A stretch of DNA of 12,935 nt from an uncultured Georgenia sp. (GCF_937958535.1 NZ_CALGNQ010000225.1:1-12935); one strand, 5' to 3'; shown: positions 5,327-12,935, counted from the stretch's first letter. Program-made: numbers and translations. Notes: generated by a model from the sequence alone, not told the origin.

Positions 5327-6535
5327 GTGGCCAGCATCCCGTTCCTCCGGTCCGCGCGTGCGGGCGAGCCCACCGCACCGTCCACGACGTCCGCCCCGTC
5401 GGCGCCGACCGCCGCGGACGCCGGGGAGCTCGACCCCGACGCCGCCCTCGCCGACCTCCCCGTCGCGCCGGTGGGCGCGTGGGGACCGGACGTGCTCGGC
5501 GACGGCTTCACCGCCCGGACGGTCGAGCTGCTCCCCGACGAGGACGGCGACGTCGTCGCGACCGTCGTGCGCTACCGGCCCGAGGACGACCCGGAGGTGG
5601 AGCGAGTCGTCGCGCCGCGGTTCGTCATGCTCTACCTCCACGGGTGGAACGACTACTTCCACCAGCGGGAGCTCGCCCGCCACTGCGCGTCGCTCGGGGC
5701 GGCGTTCTACGCCCTCGACCTGCGCCGCTACGGACGCAGCCTGCGGCCCGGGCAGCCGCGCGGCTACGTCGAGTCGCTGTCCACCTACGACGAGGACATC
5801 CACGCGGCGCGCGACCTCATCCGCGCCGACCACCCGGACCTCGGCGACATCGTCCTCATGGGGCACTCGACCGGTGGTCTCACGGCGGCGCTGTGGGCGC
5901 ACCGCCACCCCGGCGCGCTGCGCGCCCTGGTCCTCAACGCGCCGTGGCTCGAGCTGCAGGGCTCGTGGCTGGTGCGCACGCTCGGCCAGCCGGTGATCGA
6001 ACGGCTCGCGAAGTACCAGCCGCGGGCCGCTCTGCCGCTGCGCGAGCTCGGCTTCTACAGCCGGGTGCTGCGCGGCAGCGCCGCCGAGGACGCGGCCGCC
6101 GACCCCGAGGAGACCGGGGACGCGCTGCCGGAGCCGACCCCCCAGGAGCTCACCGACCCGGCGGTCACCGGGTGGCCGATCGAGTGGGCGTGGCGGACCA
6201 GCCCGAGCGCACCGATCCGCCCCGGGTGGCTCGCCGCCGTGCTCGCCGGGCACTCGCAGGTGGCGGCCGGGCTGAGGATCGACTGCCCGGTGCTCGTCCT
6301 GGTGTCGCAGGCCTCGCTGCTCGCGTCGCGCTGGTCGGAGGAGATGCGGCGCACGGACACCGTCATCGACGTCGAGCTCACCGCCCGGCGGGCGCTCGGT
6401 CTCGGCCCGCACGTGACGATCGTCCGGGTGCAGGACGCCATCCACGACGTCCTGCTCTCCCCCGCCGCGGTCCGCGGCCGCGCCTACCGGGAGCTCACTC
6501 GGTGGCTGCGCGCCTACGCCGTGCCCGGCGTCTGA
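5327..6535 (+). CDS. Alpha/beta hydrolase (serine aminopeptidase S33 / monoglyceride lipase-like)
   Basis: 402 residues from a GTG start. Residues 1-50 are Ala/Pro/Ser-rich, probably disordered, with no signal peptide or membrane segment. The hydrolase core follows: the oxyanion-region motif YLHGWNDYF (103-111), DLRRYGRS (131-138), and nucleophile elbow MGHSTGG with Ser181. The likely acid is Asp348 (or Asp344) and the base His373 in DAIHDVLLS. A lid-like insertion lies between about 215 and 300. This resembles lysophospholipase / S33-type carboxylesterases that act on lipid or small esters; the substrate is unknown. It sits 39 bp after metX in the same direction and could be co-transcribed, although a role in methionine synthesis is not implied. 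Its last 41 bp overlap the leftward gene at 6495-7580 tail to tail. Confidence 0.85.
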   Translation: MASIPFLRSARAGEPTAPSTTSAPSAPTAADAGELDPDAALADLPVAPVGAWGPDVLGDGFTARTVELLPDEDGDVVATVVRYRPEDDPEVERVVAPRFVMLYLHGWNDYFHQRELARHCASLGAAFYALDLRRYGRSLRPGQPRGYVESLSTYDEDIHAARDLIRADHPDLGDIVLMGHSTGGLTAALWAHRHPGALRALVLNAPWLELQGSWLVRTLGQPVIERLAKYQPRAALPLRELGFYSRVLRGSAAEDAAADPEETGDALPEPTPQELTDPAVTGWPIEWAWRTSPSAPIRPGWLAAVLAGHSQVAAGLRIDCPVLVLVSQASLLASRWSEEMRRTDTVIDVELTARRALGLGPHVTIVRVQDAIHDVLLSPAAVRGRAYRELTRWLRAYAVPGV

Positions 6536-7580
6536 CCCCGGTGACGGGGCCGCTCTGGTCGGTGCGCCGACCGGGACGGTCCCGCAGGGCACGCAGCTCC
6601 TCGCGGGCCTCGCGCAGGCTGGGCCCGTGCTCACCGAAGCGCCACGCGCTCCACGGGTCCGCCGGCACCCGGCCCCGGGCGACCGCGGCGGCGGCCTCCT
6701 CCGGGGCGCTGAACCGCTCCTCCCCGACGACGATGCGCCCCTCGGGCAGGAGGGTCGCCTCGTGGCGCTGGCCGTCGTGCACCCACACCAGCGGCGTGGG
6801 GCCGCCGAGGCTGGCGCAGATGCGGCGGAACTCCTCCTCCCCCTCCGCGGCGGCGGGGGTGTCGGCCGGGGCCTGCGGGGTCTGCGGCGCGGGGCGTGCG
6901 GCGGGTGCGGCGACGTCCAGGCTCGCGCCCGGCACCGCGGCCGGCGCCGAGGGCGGCGGTGGGACGGCACCCGCGGAGCTGCCGAGCGTCTGCTCCAGCG
7001 CCGCGGCGGCCCGGGCAGGCAGCAGCCAGGGCAGCGGGGCGACGTGCGCGGTGACCTCGGCGACGTCGAGGAAGAGCCGCCCGTTGGACATCGTCCGCAC
7101 GACGAGCTGGTGGACGACGACACCCGCCCCGGCGAGCGCGTCGAGCGCCAGCCGGACGTCGTCGTCGATGTGGGCGGCGACCACGTGGACGCGGGAGGCG
7201 ACCGCGGTGCCGACCGGCTGGGACTCGCGGAAGGCGTTCCAGTCCCGGCGGAAGGCGCCGACCCCGCTGGGGTAGCTGCGGGCGACGTCGATCCAGCCGC
7301 GCTGGCCGCAGCGCCCGGCCCGGCCCAGTGCGGCGACCAGGCTGCGGGCGTCGAGGCGGTCGAGCACCTCGATGCTCACGACGTTGCCCACCGGGTCCAT
7401 CGCGGTGAGCCGCGGGGTGCCGTCGTCGTCGTGCCAGGTCACCGGCAGGACCGGGAGCCGGAGGATCTCCAGCACCTGGGTCCGCACGGCCTCGAGAACC
7501 GCGGGCTCCACCGGGTCGGTCACGGCATGGCCGACCTGCGCCGGGATGAGTTGGCCGGCCTCGAACTCGAACAAGGGCAT
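6495..7580 (-). CDS. Uncharacterised protein with nuclease-like N-terminal pattern and RAMA-like C-terminal domain
   Basis: 361 residues, ATG at 7580; no strong Shine-Dalgarno is seen. I do not recognise a named family for the whole protein. The N-terminal part (1-180) contains L-T-A-M-D-P-x-G-N-V-V-S-I-E-V (58-72), with Asp62 and Glu71 spaced like a PD-(D/E)xK core of NucS/DUF91-type proteins, but the expected Lys at position 73 is Leu, so it may be inactive or only fold-related. A Pro/Ala linker (200-245) follows. Residues about 250-330 (HEATLLPEGRIVVGEERF, then a PxxAA helix and W-S-A-W) resemble the RAMA / DUF4357-like module found in proteins acting on DNA. The tail is Arg-rich (RRRARRRR), suiting nucleic-acid binding. 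There is no signal peptide. A DNA-related role is inference. The gene follows the hairpin ending the upstream oxidoreductase, so it probably has its own promoter. Confidence 0.7.
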   Translation of the reverse strand: MPLFEFEAGQLIPAQVGHAVTDPVEPAVLEAVRTQVLEILRLPVLPVTWHDDDGTPRLTAMDPVGNVVSIEVLDRLDARSLVAALGRAGRCGQRGWIDVARSYPSGVGAFRRDWNAFRESQPVGTAVASRVHVVAAHIDDDVRLALDALAGAGVVVHQLVVRTMSNGRLFLDVAEVTAHVAPLPWLLPARAAAALEQTLGSSAGAVPPPPSAPAAVPGASLDVAAPAARPAPQTPQAPADTPAAAEGEEEFRRICASLGGPTPLVWVHDGQRHEATLLPEGRIVVGEERFSAPEEAAAAVARGRVPADPWSAWRFGEHGPSLREAREELRALRDRPGRRTDQSGPVTGVRRRARRRRAATE

Positions 7581-7640
7581 ACGGAACTGACCTGAACTCT
7601 CTCAGCGGTGGGGTAGGCAGACATCTTCTCATGTCGACCA

Positions 7641-7670
7641 CGCGGCGCCCAGGGCCCGGCGGGCGCCGCG
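7641..7670 (-). terminator. Strong hairpin terminator after the FAD/Fe-S oxidoreductase
   Basis: CGCGGCGCCC (7641-7650) and GGGCGCCGCG (7661-7670) form a perfect 10-bp all-G/C stem with a 10-base loop, starting six bases past the TAG stop at 7677-7679. A smaller GACAT/ATGTC hairpin (7620-7635) lies beyond. There is no U-tract, as is common for actinobacterial terminators. Confidence 0.65.
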
Positions 7671-7676
7671 GACGGC

Positions 7677-10649
7677 CTACCGCTCGCCGGTGAGGAGCTG
7701 GGCGAGGTGGATGCCGCGGCGCCCGGCGAGCTGCTCGGCCTGGGTGCGGCAGGAGAAGCCGTCGGCGAGGTAGACGGTCTGCGGCCCGGCCTCCCGGAGC
7801 GCCGGCAGCAGGGCGTTCTCGGCGACCTGGACCGAGACGTCGTAGTGGCCCTTCTCCATGCCGAAGTTCCCCGCGAGGCCGCAGCATCCGGCGAGCCGGG
7901 TGACCGTCGCGCCGGCGCGGGCGAGGACCGCGGCGTCGGCGTCCCAGCCCATGACCGAGTGGTGGTGGCAGTGCGGCTGGGCGACGACCTCGACGCCCTC
8001 GAGCGAGGGCGGCTGCCAGGCCTCGCCGGGGCCGAGCGGCTCGGGGGCGGTGAGCAGCTCGGCCAGGGTGTAGGTGCCCTCGGCGATCATCCGGGCGCGC
8101 GGGTCCTCCGGGAAGAGGTCGACGAGGTCAGAGCGCAGCGTCGCGGTGCACGAGGGCTCGACGCCGATGATCGGGACACCGTTCGCGGCGAACGGGGCGA
8201 GCACGGACATCGTCCGCTCGAGCTGACGGCGCGCGCCGTCGATCTGGCCGGTGGAGATCCAGGTGAGCCCGCAGCACGCGGCGTCCTGCGGGACGAGGAC
8301 CTCGTAGCCGGCCTCGCGCAGCACCCGCACCATCGCCCGCGCGCCCGCGCCGTCGAGCGCCTCGGAGAAGGTGTCGGCCCACAGGAGGACCTGCCGATCG
8401 GCCGGGTGCGTGTCCGCGGCGGCACCGGCGGGCCGGCTACGGCCGTCGGTGGGGGTGTCGGGCCCGGTGGGGTCGACGGCGGCGAGCCCCCGGGCGGTGG
8501 GTGCGCGCCGCGCGGCGACGTCCGGGCGGCCCCCGGCCCAGCGGGAGAAGCGCTCGGTGCTGAAGGTGACCATCTGCCGGCGGGTGTCCATCCCGCCGAG
8601 GGCCATGACGGCCCTCGCCACCGGGCGGCGGCCGAGCACGGCGTTGACGAGACGGGCGACGGCCGGGACGCGGGTGATGAGCCGGGCCCAGCGCGGCAGC
8701 TGCCCGAGCGCGTAGTGGGTGACCGGCCGGACGCGTCCGCGGTAGCTGCGGTGGAGGATCTCGGACTTGTACCGCGCCATGTCGACCCCCGCCGGGCAGT
8801 CGCTGGAGCACGCCTTGCACGAGAGGCACAGGTCGAGGGAGGCGTGGACGGCGGGGCTGCGGACGTCGGTGACGAGGCTGCCGTTGGCCAGCTCCTGCAG
8901 GATGCGGGCACGCCCCCGGGTGACGTCCTTCTCATCCCTCGTCGCCTGGTATGAGGGGCACATGAAGCCGCCCGCGGCGGAGTTGTCCGCGCGACACTTC
9001 CCCACACCGGTGCAGCGGTGGACGGCGGTGGTGAGGTCCCCGCCGTCCTCGTGGAAGGTGAACCCGCCGGCGACGGGCAGCAGCGGCTTGGCGTAGGGGC
9101 GACGCAGGTCGGCGGTGAGCGGCTGGGGACGCACGAGGACGCCGGGGTTGAGGTTCTCGGCCGGGTCGAAGAGGGTCTTGACCTGGCCGAAGAGGTCGAT
9201 CATCCCGGGTGAGTACATGAGCGGCAGCAGCTCGCTGCGGGCGCGGCCGTCCCCGTGCTCCCCGGAGAGCGACCCGCCGTAGGAGGTGACGAGCTCGGCG
9301 GAGGCGACCAGGAAGTCCCGGGTGGGGGCGATGCCCTCCGGGCTGTCGAGGGGCATGTCGATCCGCACGTGCATGCAGCCGTCACCGAAGTGGCCGTACA
9401 GGAGCCCGTCGACCCCGTGGTCGGCCATGAGCGCCTCGAAGTCGCGCAGGTAGGCGCCGAGCTTCTCCGGCGGGACGGCGGCGTCCTCCCAGCCCGGCCA
9501 GCCCTGGGCCCCGGAGGGGGTGCGTCCGCCCAGGCCGGCGCCGTCGGCGCGGATCCGCCACAGCGCGTCGGCCTGTGGGCCGGCCGGGACGACGGCGACG
9601 GCACTCGTGCCGGCGTCCTTGGCGAGCCGCCGGGCGCGGGCGAGGGCGTCGTCGTCGTTCTCCCCACCCACCTCGACGAGCAGCCACCCCTCCCCCGGCG
9701 GCAGCTCGGGGACCGCCTGGGGGCCGTGGTGGCGGCGGACGATGTCGACGAGGCGCGCGTCGATCCCCTCGACGGCGAGCGGCTCGTGGGCGAGGAGGGC
9801 CGGCACGGCGTCGGCGGCATGGGCCATGTCGGGGTAGCCGAGCGCGACGAGCACCGGGGCGGAGGGGATCTCGACGAGGTCGACGGTGGCGCCGAGGACG
9901 GTGACGAGGGTGCCCTCCGTGCCGACGAGCATCTTCGCCAGGTCGGCGCCGTTCTCCGGGAGCAGGTGCTCGAGGCTGTAGCCGGAGACCTGGCGCTTGA
10001 AGCGCCCGAGCTCGGTGCGGATGGGCGCGAGGTTCGCCTGGACGAGCTTCTCGAGCCCGGGGACGACAGCGAGGTCTCCCCTGCCCGCCGTGAAGGCACG
10101 GCCGGTGCCGTCGACGACGTCGAGGGCGGCCACGTTGTCCGCCGTGCGGCCGAAGGCCACCGCCCGCGGTCCGCAGGCGTTGTTGCCGATCATCCCGCCG
10201 AGGGTGGCCCGGTTCTGGGTCGAGGGGTCGGGGCCGAAGCGCAGGCCGTGGGGCCGGGCCGCACGCTGCAGGTCGGACATGATGACGCCCGGCTCGATCC
10301 GGGCGGTGCGCGCCTCGGGGTCGATCTCCAGGATGCGGTTGACGTGCCGGGAGAAGTCGATGACCACACCGGGGCCGATGGAGTTGCCCGCGATGGATGT
10401 GCCCGCGCCCCGGGCGGTGACCGGCACGCCGAGGTGGCGGGCCGTGTCGAGCGCGGCCCGCGCGTCGTCGACGTCCTGGGGGACGACGACGACGTCGGGG
10501 ACGACCCGGTAGTTCGACGCGTCGGTGGAGTACTGGCCGCGGTAGAGGGCGTCGTCGTGGACCTCACCGTCGATCGCTGCGCGGAGGGCGAAGACGAGGT
10601 CGGTACGCGCGTCGGCCGAGATCTGCGGGGCGGGTTCGGTCGTCGTCAC
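7677..10649 (-). CDS. Fused FAD-binding and Fe-S/CCG-domain oxidoreductase (D-2-hydroxyacid dehydrogenase-like)
   Basis: 990 residues, GTG start at 10649, stop TAG. The order is as follows. An FAD-binding PCMH domain (about 48-260) carries the TARGAGTS-AGN FAD-diphosphate motif (78-89) and GGMIGNNACGPRA. An FAD-oxidase C-terminal domain (about 265-510) carries GHFGDGCMHVRI (419-430) and SGEHGDGR (462-469). A ferredoxin-like region has C546, C552 and C564, then CLSCKACSSDCP (608-619). A variable linker lies near 705-750. Two cysteine-rich CCG domains follow: C792-C793-G with C834, and C894 with C922-C923-G, plus C967. This is GlcD joined to a GlcF/GlpC-like half, as in D-lactate, glycolate or D-2-hydroxyglutarate dehydrogenases that pass electrons to quinone or cytochrome at the membrane face. 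The substrate cannot be read from the sequence. Seven Cys are visible in the two cluster motifs rather than the classical eight. An inverted repeat lies directly upstream. Confidence 0.9.
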   Translation of the reverse strand: MTTTEPAPQISADARTDLVFALRAAIDGEVHDDALYRGQYSTDASNYRVVPDVVVVPQDVDDARAALDTARHLGVPVTARGAGTSIAGNSIGPGVVIDFSRHVNRILEIDPEARTARIEPGVIMSDLQRAARPHGLRFGPDPSTQNRATLGGMIGNNACGPRAVAFGRTADNVAALDVVDGTGRAFTAGRGDLAVVPGLEKLVQANLAPIRTELGRFKRQVSGYSLEHLLPENGADLAKMLVGTEGTLVTVLGATVDLVEIPSAPVLVALGYPDMAHAADAVPALLAHEPLAVEGIDARLVDIVRRHHGPQAVPELPPGEGWLLVEVGGENDDDALARARRLAKDAGTSAVAVVPAGPQADALWRIRADGAGLGGRTPSGAQGWPGWEDAAVPPEKLGAYLRDFEALMADHGVDGLLYGHFGDGCMHVRIDMPLDSPEGIAPTRDFLVASAELVTSYGGSLSGEHGDGRARSELLPLMYSPGMIDLFGQVKTLFDPAENLNPGVLVRPQPLTADLRRPYAKPLLPVAGGFTFHEDGGDLTTAVHRCTGVGKCRADNSAAGGFMCPSYQATRDEKDVTRGRARILQELANGSLVTDVRSPAVHASLDLCLSCKACSSDCPAGVDMARYKSEILHRSYRGRVRPVTHYALGQLPRWARLITRVPAVARLVNAVLGRRPVARAVMALGGMDTRRQMVTFSTERFSRWAGGRPDVAARRAPTARGLAAVDPTGPDTPTDGRSRPAGAAADTHPADRQVLLWADTFSEALDGAGARAMVRVLREAGYEVLVPQDAACCGLTWISTGQIDGARRQLERTMSVLAPFAANGVPIIGVEPSCTATLRSDLVDLFPEDPRARMIAEGTYTLAELLTAPEPLGPGEAWQPPSLEGVEVVAQPHCHHHSVMGWDADAAVLARAGATVTRLAGCCGLAGNFGMEKGHYDVSVQVAENALLPALREAGPQTVYLADGFSCRTQAEQLAGRRGIHLAQLLTGER

Positions 10650-10661
10650 GGTTCGATCCTG

Positions 10662-10684
10662 CCACCTGCGCGGTCTCCAGGTGG
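10662..10684. promoter_or_regulatory. Inverted repeat just upstream of the FAD/Fe-S oxidoreductase start
   Basis: CCACCTG (10662-10668) and CAGGTGG (10678-10684) are perfect 7-bp complements with a 9-base loop, ending 12 bases before the GTG start codon at 10649. It could be an operator for a local regulator, a 5'-UTR hairpin affecting initiation, or the terminator of fgd, whose stop is 55 bp away. No T-tract follows. Confidence 0.45.
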
Positions 10685-10739
10685 AGCCTGTCCGGATGCG
10701 GCGTGTGTATGTGTCGGCGACGGGGCGAGGACGCTCGCG

Positions 10740-11750
10740 TCAGGCGGAGGTCATCCGACGCAGCCGCGGGACGATCTCCTCCCCGTAGAGCTCGATGAAG
10801 CGGGCCTGGTCCGGCCCTGGAGCGTGGAAGACGAGGTGCCGGAAGCCGAGGTCCACGTAGCGGCGGATCTGCTCGACGTGCTCGTCCGGGTCGTCGGACA
10901 CGATCCACCGCGACGCCGCCCGTTCTATCGGCAGCGCGTCGGACAGGCGCTGCATCTCGATGGGGTCCTCGACCCCGACCTTCTCCTCGGGGGAGAGCGC
11001 CAGGGCGGCCCAGTGGCGGGTGTCCTCCAACGCCCGCCGCCGGTCCGGGTCGAAGGAGACCTTGACCTCCATGAGCAGGTCGAGGTCGTCGAGCGACCGT
11101 CCCGCCTGCTCGACCCCCGTCCGCAGCGCGGGCAGCAGCTTCTCCGAGTAGAGCTCCGGTGCCTTGCCCGACGTCGTGATGAAGCCCTCGCCCTCCCGTC
11201 CCGCGAAGCGGGTCGCGATGGGCCCGGAGGCGCCGATGTAGATGGGGACCTGCTGCTCCGGACGGTCGTAGACCGTGGCCTTGTCGGTCCGGTAGTACTC
11301 CCCTTCGAAGCTCACCCGCTCGCCGGCCCACAGCTGCCGGATGAGCGCTACGGCCTCACGCAACCGCGCCAGCCGTTCCTTTCCGCCCGGCCACGGGATG
11401 CCCAGCGCCGCCTCGTTGAGCGACTCTCCCGTCCCGACGCCGAGGATGATGCGACCGGGGTACAGGCAGCCCAGCGTCGCGAAGGCCTGGGCGATGACCG
11501 CCGGGTGGTAGCGGAACGTCGGGGTGAGTACCGAGGTGCCGAGCACGATCCGCTCCGTCCGGGCGCCCACCGACCCGAGCCACGGCAGCGACGCCGGGGC
11601 GTGCCCACCGTCGTGCCGCCAGGGTTGGAAGTGGTCGGAGATGAATGCCGACTCGAACCCCGCCTGCTCGGCGAGCACGACGTAGTCGGCCAGCTCTCGG
11701 GGGCCGAACTGCTCCGCCGAAGCCTTGTACCCGATCCTCAACAAGGGCAC
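10740..11750 (-). CDS. fgd: F420-dependent glucose-6-phosphate dehydrogenase
   Basis: 336 residues, the same length as the mycobacterial FGD1. It oxidises glucose-6-phosphate to 6-phosphogluconolactone and reduces coenzyme F420. It has the bacterial luciferase-like (LLM) TIM-barrel fold, with family blocks KASAEQFGPREL, SDHFQPWRHDGGHAP, GTSVLTPTFRYHPAVIAQAFATLGCLYP and GVGTGESLNE. All six FGD1 active-site residues I know are present: His40, Trp44, Glu109, Lys196, Lys257 and Arg281; the last three equal Lys198, Lys259 and Arg283 with a two-residue offset. The GTG at 11750 aligns with the FGD1 N-terminus, but GAGGA (11751-11755) abuts it with no spacing. TTG at 11744-11742 would have a normal 6-base spacing, so either start is possible. 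It implies that the organism makes F420. Confidence 0.93.
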   Translation of the reverse strand: MPLLRIGYKASAEQFGPRELADYVVLAEQAGFESAFISDHFQPWRHDGGHAPASLPWLGSVGARTERIVLGTSVLTPTFRYHPAVIAQAFATLGCLYPGRIILGVGTGESLNEAALGIPWPGGKERLARLREAVALIRQLWAGERVSFEGEYYRTDKATVYDRPEQQVPIYIGASGPIATRFAGREGEGFITTSGKAPELYSEKLLPALRTGVEQAGRSLDDLDLLMEVKVSFDPDRRRALEDTRHWAALALSPEEKVGVEDPIEMQRLSDALPIERAASRWIVSDDPDEHVEQIRRYVDLGFRHLVFHAPGPDQARFIELYGEEIVPRLRRMTSA

Positions 11751-11764
11751 TCCTCAGGGTGTGG

Positions 11765-11795
11765 GCCGTGCGCTCCGGACAGCGACGCGCACGGC
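11765..11795 (-). terminator. Hairpin between prpC and fgd, possible terminator
   Basis: GCCGTGCGC (11765-11773) and GCGCACGGC (11787-11795) are a perfect 9-bp stem with a 13-base loop, 32 bases past the prpC stop in the leftward direction. No U-tract follows, and fgd begins only 14 bases further on, so it could instead be a 5' element of fgd. Confidence 0.45.
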
Positions 11796-11827
11796 GCGGG
11801 TCAGTGCGTACCAGGGCACGCTACCGG

Positions 11828-12935
11828 TCACTCCACGTGCCGCTCGTCCGGACCGCTGTAGACCGACAGCGGCCGGATGAGTGCGTTCGCCTCGAGCTGC
11901 TCCATGATGTGCGCCGTCCAGCCGGTCACCCGGCTGGCGACGAACAGCGGGGTGAAGATCTCCGTGTCGAAGCCCATGAGGTGGTAGGCGGGACCGGAGG
12001 GGTAGTCGAGGTTGGGCATGATCCCCTTGCGGGAGACCATCGCGTTCTCCAGCGTGTCGTAGAGCGCCGCGAGGTCGGGCCGGTTGTAGTGCTCGATGAG
12101 CGTGTCGAGCGAGGCCTTCATGCTCGGCACCCGCGAGTCGCCCTTCTTGTACACCCGGTGGCCGAAGCCCATGATCTTGCGCTTCTCGGCGAGCGCCTGC
12201 TCCAGCCACGCCTCGGCCTTGTCCGCGCTGCCGATCTCGTCGAAGACGTGCATGACCGCCTCGTTCGCCCCGCCGTGCAGCGGGCCCTTGAGTGCGCCGA
12301 TGGCACCGACGACGGCGGAGTAGAGGTCCGAGAGGGTCGAGGTGATGACCCGGGCGGTGAACGTCGAGGCGTTGAAGGAGTGCTCGGCGTACAGGATGAG
12401 GGAGACCCGGAACGCGTCGACGACGACCTTCTCGGGCACCTCCCCGAAGGTCATGTGGAGGAAGTTCTCCGCGTAGCCGAGGTCCTCCCGCGGCTCCACG
12501 AGCTCCTTGCCCCACCGGCGGCGCTGGTCGTAGGCCACGACGGCGGGCAGCTGGGCGAAGAGGCGCACGGACTTGGCGAGGTTGGACTCGCGGGAGGAGT
12601 CCGCCGTCGTCGCGTCGTTGGCCCCGATGACGCTCACCGCGGTGCGCAGCGTGTCCATCGGGTGGGCGGTGACCGGGACGAGGTCGATCGCGGCCCGGAC
12701 GTTCTCGGGCAGCGCACGCTGGGCGCGCTCCTCCTGCTCGAAGGCGGCGAGCTGCTCCTTGGTCGGCAGCTCGCCGTGCCACAGCAGGTAGGCGACCTCC
12801 TCGAAGCTGCACCGGGCGGCCAGCTCCTGGACGGGGTACCCCCGGTAGAGCAGGGAGTTGGTCTCCGGGTTGACCTTGGAGATCGCCGTCTCGTCGACGA
12901 CGACCCCGGCCAGCCCCTTGCGGATCTCGGTGGTG
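11828..12935 (-). CDS. prpC: 2-methylcitrate synthase / citrate synthase (N-terminus off window)
   Basis: 368 residues are visible up to the TGA at 11828-11830. The frame is open at the right edge, and comparison with the usual length (about 370-390) suggests only a few N-terminal residues are missing. Citrate-synthase-family residues are present: the acyl-CoA-binding His in KGPLHGGANEAV, the second catalytic His in MGFGHRVYKKGDSR, and the Asp in GFDTEIFTPLF. The N-terminal block KGLAGVVVDETAISKVNPETNSLLYRGYPVQELA is the form seen in actinobacterial PrpC rather than in GltA. It condenses propionyl-CoA (and often acetyl-CoA) with oxaloacetate, the first step of the methylcitrate cycle for propionate detoxification. 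prpD and prpB, if present as in related operons, would lie upstream, beyond the right edge. A purely citrate synthase role cannot be excluded. Confidence 0.9.
   Translation of the reverse strand, partial: TTEIRKGLAGVVVDETAISKVNPETNSLLYRGYPVQELAARCSFEEVAYLLWHGELPTKEQLAAFEQEERAQRALPENVRAAIDLVPVTAHPMDTLRTAVSVIGANDATTADSSRESNLAKSVRLFAQLPAVVAYDQRRRWGKELVEPREDLGYAENFLHMTFGEVPEKVVVDAFRVSLILYAEHSFNASTFTARVITSTLSDLYSAVVGAIGALKGPLHGGANEAVMHVFDEIGSADKAEAWLEQALAEKRKIMGFGHRVYKKGDSRVPSMKASLDTLIEHYNRPDLAALYDTLENAMVSRKGIMPNLDYPSGPAYHLMGFDTEIFTPLFVASRVTGWTAHIMEQLEANALIRPLSVYSGPDERHVE

Noticed and set aside
3797..7123. Leftward open frame of over 1100 codons across metX and the second hydrolase
   Set aside because: Composition-driven; it lies opposite MetX and a hydrolase with complete catalytic triads.
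9255..11861. Rightward open frame of about 870 codons opposite the oxidoreductase and fgd
   Set aside because: Shadow frame; the opposite strand carries exact FGD and FAD/Fe-S motifs.

Overview
The window is about 12.9 kb of very GC-rich DNA with dense coding and strong third-position G/C bias, typical of an actinobacterium. The gene set supports this: a coenzyme F420-dependent glucose-6-phosphate dehydrogenase, an actinobacterial-type 2-methylcitrate synthase, a metY-metX pair, and several starts that look leaderless. A Micrococcales-like organism is my guess; no rRNA or other taxonomic marker is present.

Left part (1-2480). A secreted coiled-coil protein, probably the N-terminal part of an NlpC/P60 cell-wall hydrolase, runs leftward off the edge. 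It is separated by a 268-bp divergent intergenic region from a rightward pair: a phosphoribosyltransferase-fold protein and an alpha/beta (dienelactone hydrolase-like) hydrolase, overlapping by ATGA. The intergenic region holds a 9-bp-period GTCACA direct repeat resembling an MtrA box and a 61-bp imperfect palindrome.

Middle (2481-6535). A 261-bp leader precedes metY (O-acetylhomoserine sulfhydrylase), which overlaps metX (homoserine O-acetyltransferase) by GTGA. Together they make homocysteine by direct sulfhydrylation. The leader holds a candidate leaderless 7-codon ORF with adjacent Met and Cys codons, embedded in a strong stem, plus mutually exclusive downstream pairings. This looks like an attenuator and is the most interesting item in the window. 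A second alpha/beta hydrolase follows 39 bp after metX.

Right part (6495-12935), all leftward. From the right edge: 2-methylcitrate/citrate synthase (prpC, cut at its N-terminus), F420-dependent glucose-6-phosphate dehydrogenase (fgd), a 990-residue fused FAD / Fe-S / CCG-domain 2-hydroxyacid dehydrogenase-like protein ending in a strong hairpin, and an uncharacterised protein with a weak nuclease-like N-terminal pattern and a RAMA-like C-terminal domain. The last overlaps the rightward hydrolase tail-to-tail by 41 bp. Central carbon and redox metabolism (propionyl-CoA, glucose-6-phosphate to F420H2, hydroxyacid oxidation) links this part, but the genes have their own spacers and need not be one operon. 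No tRNA, rRNA, CRISPR, transposase or phage gene was seen.
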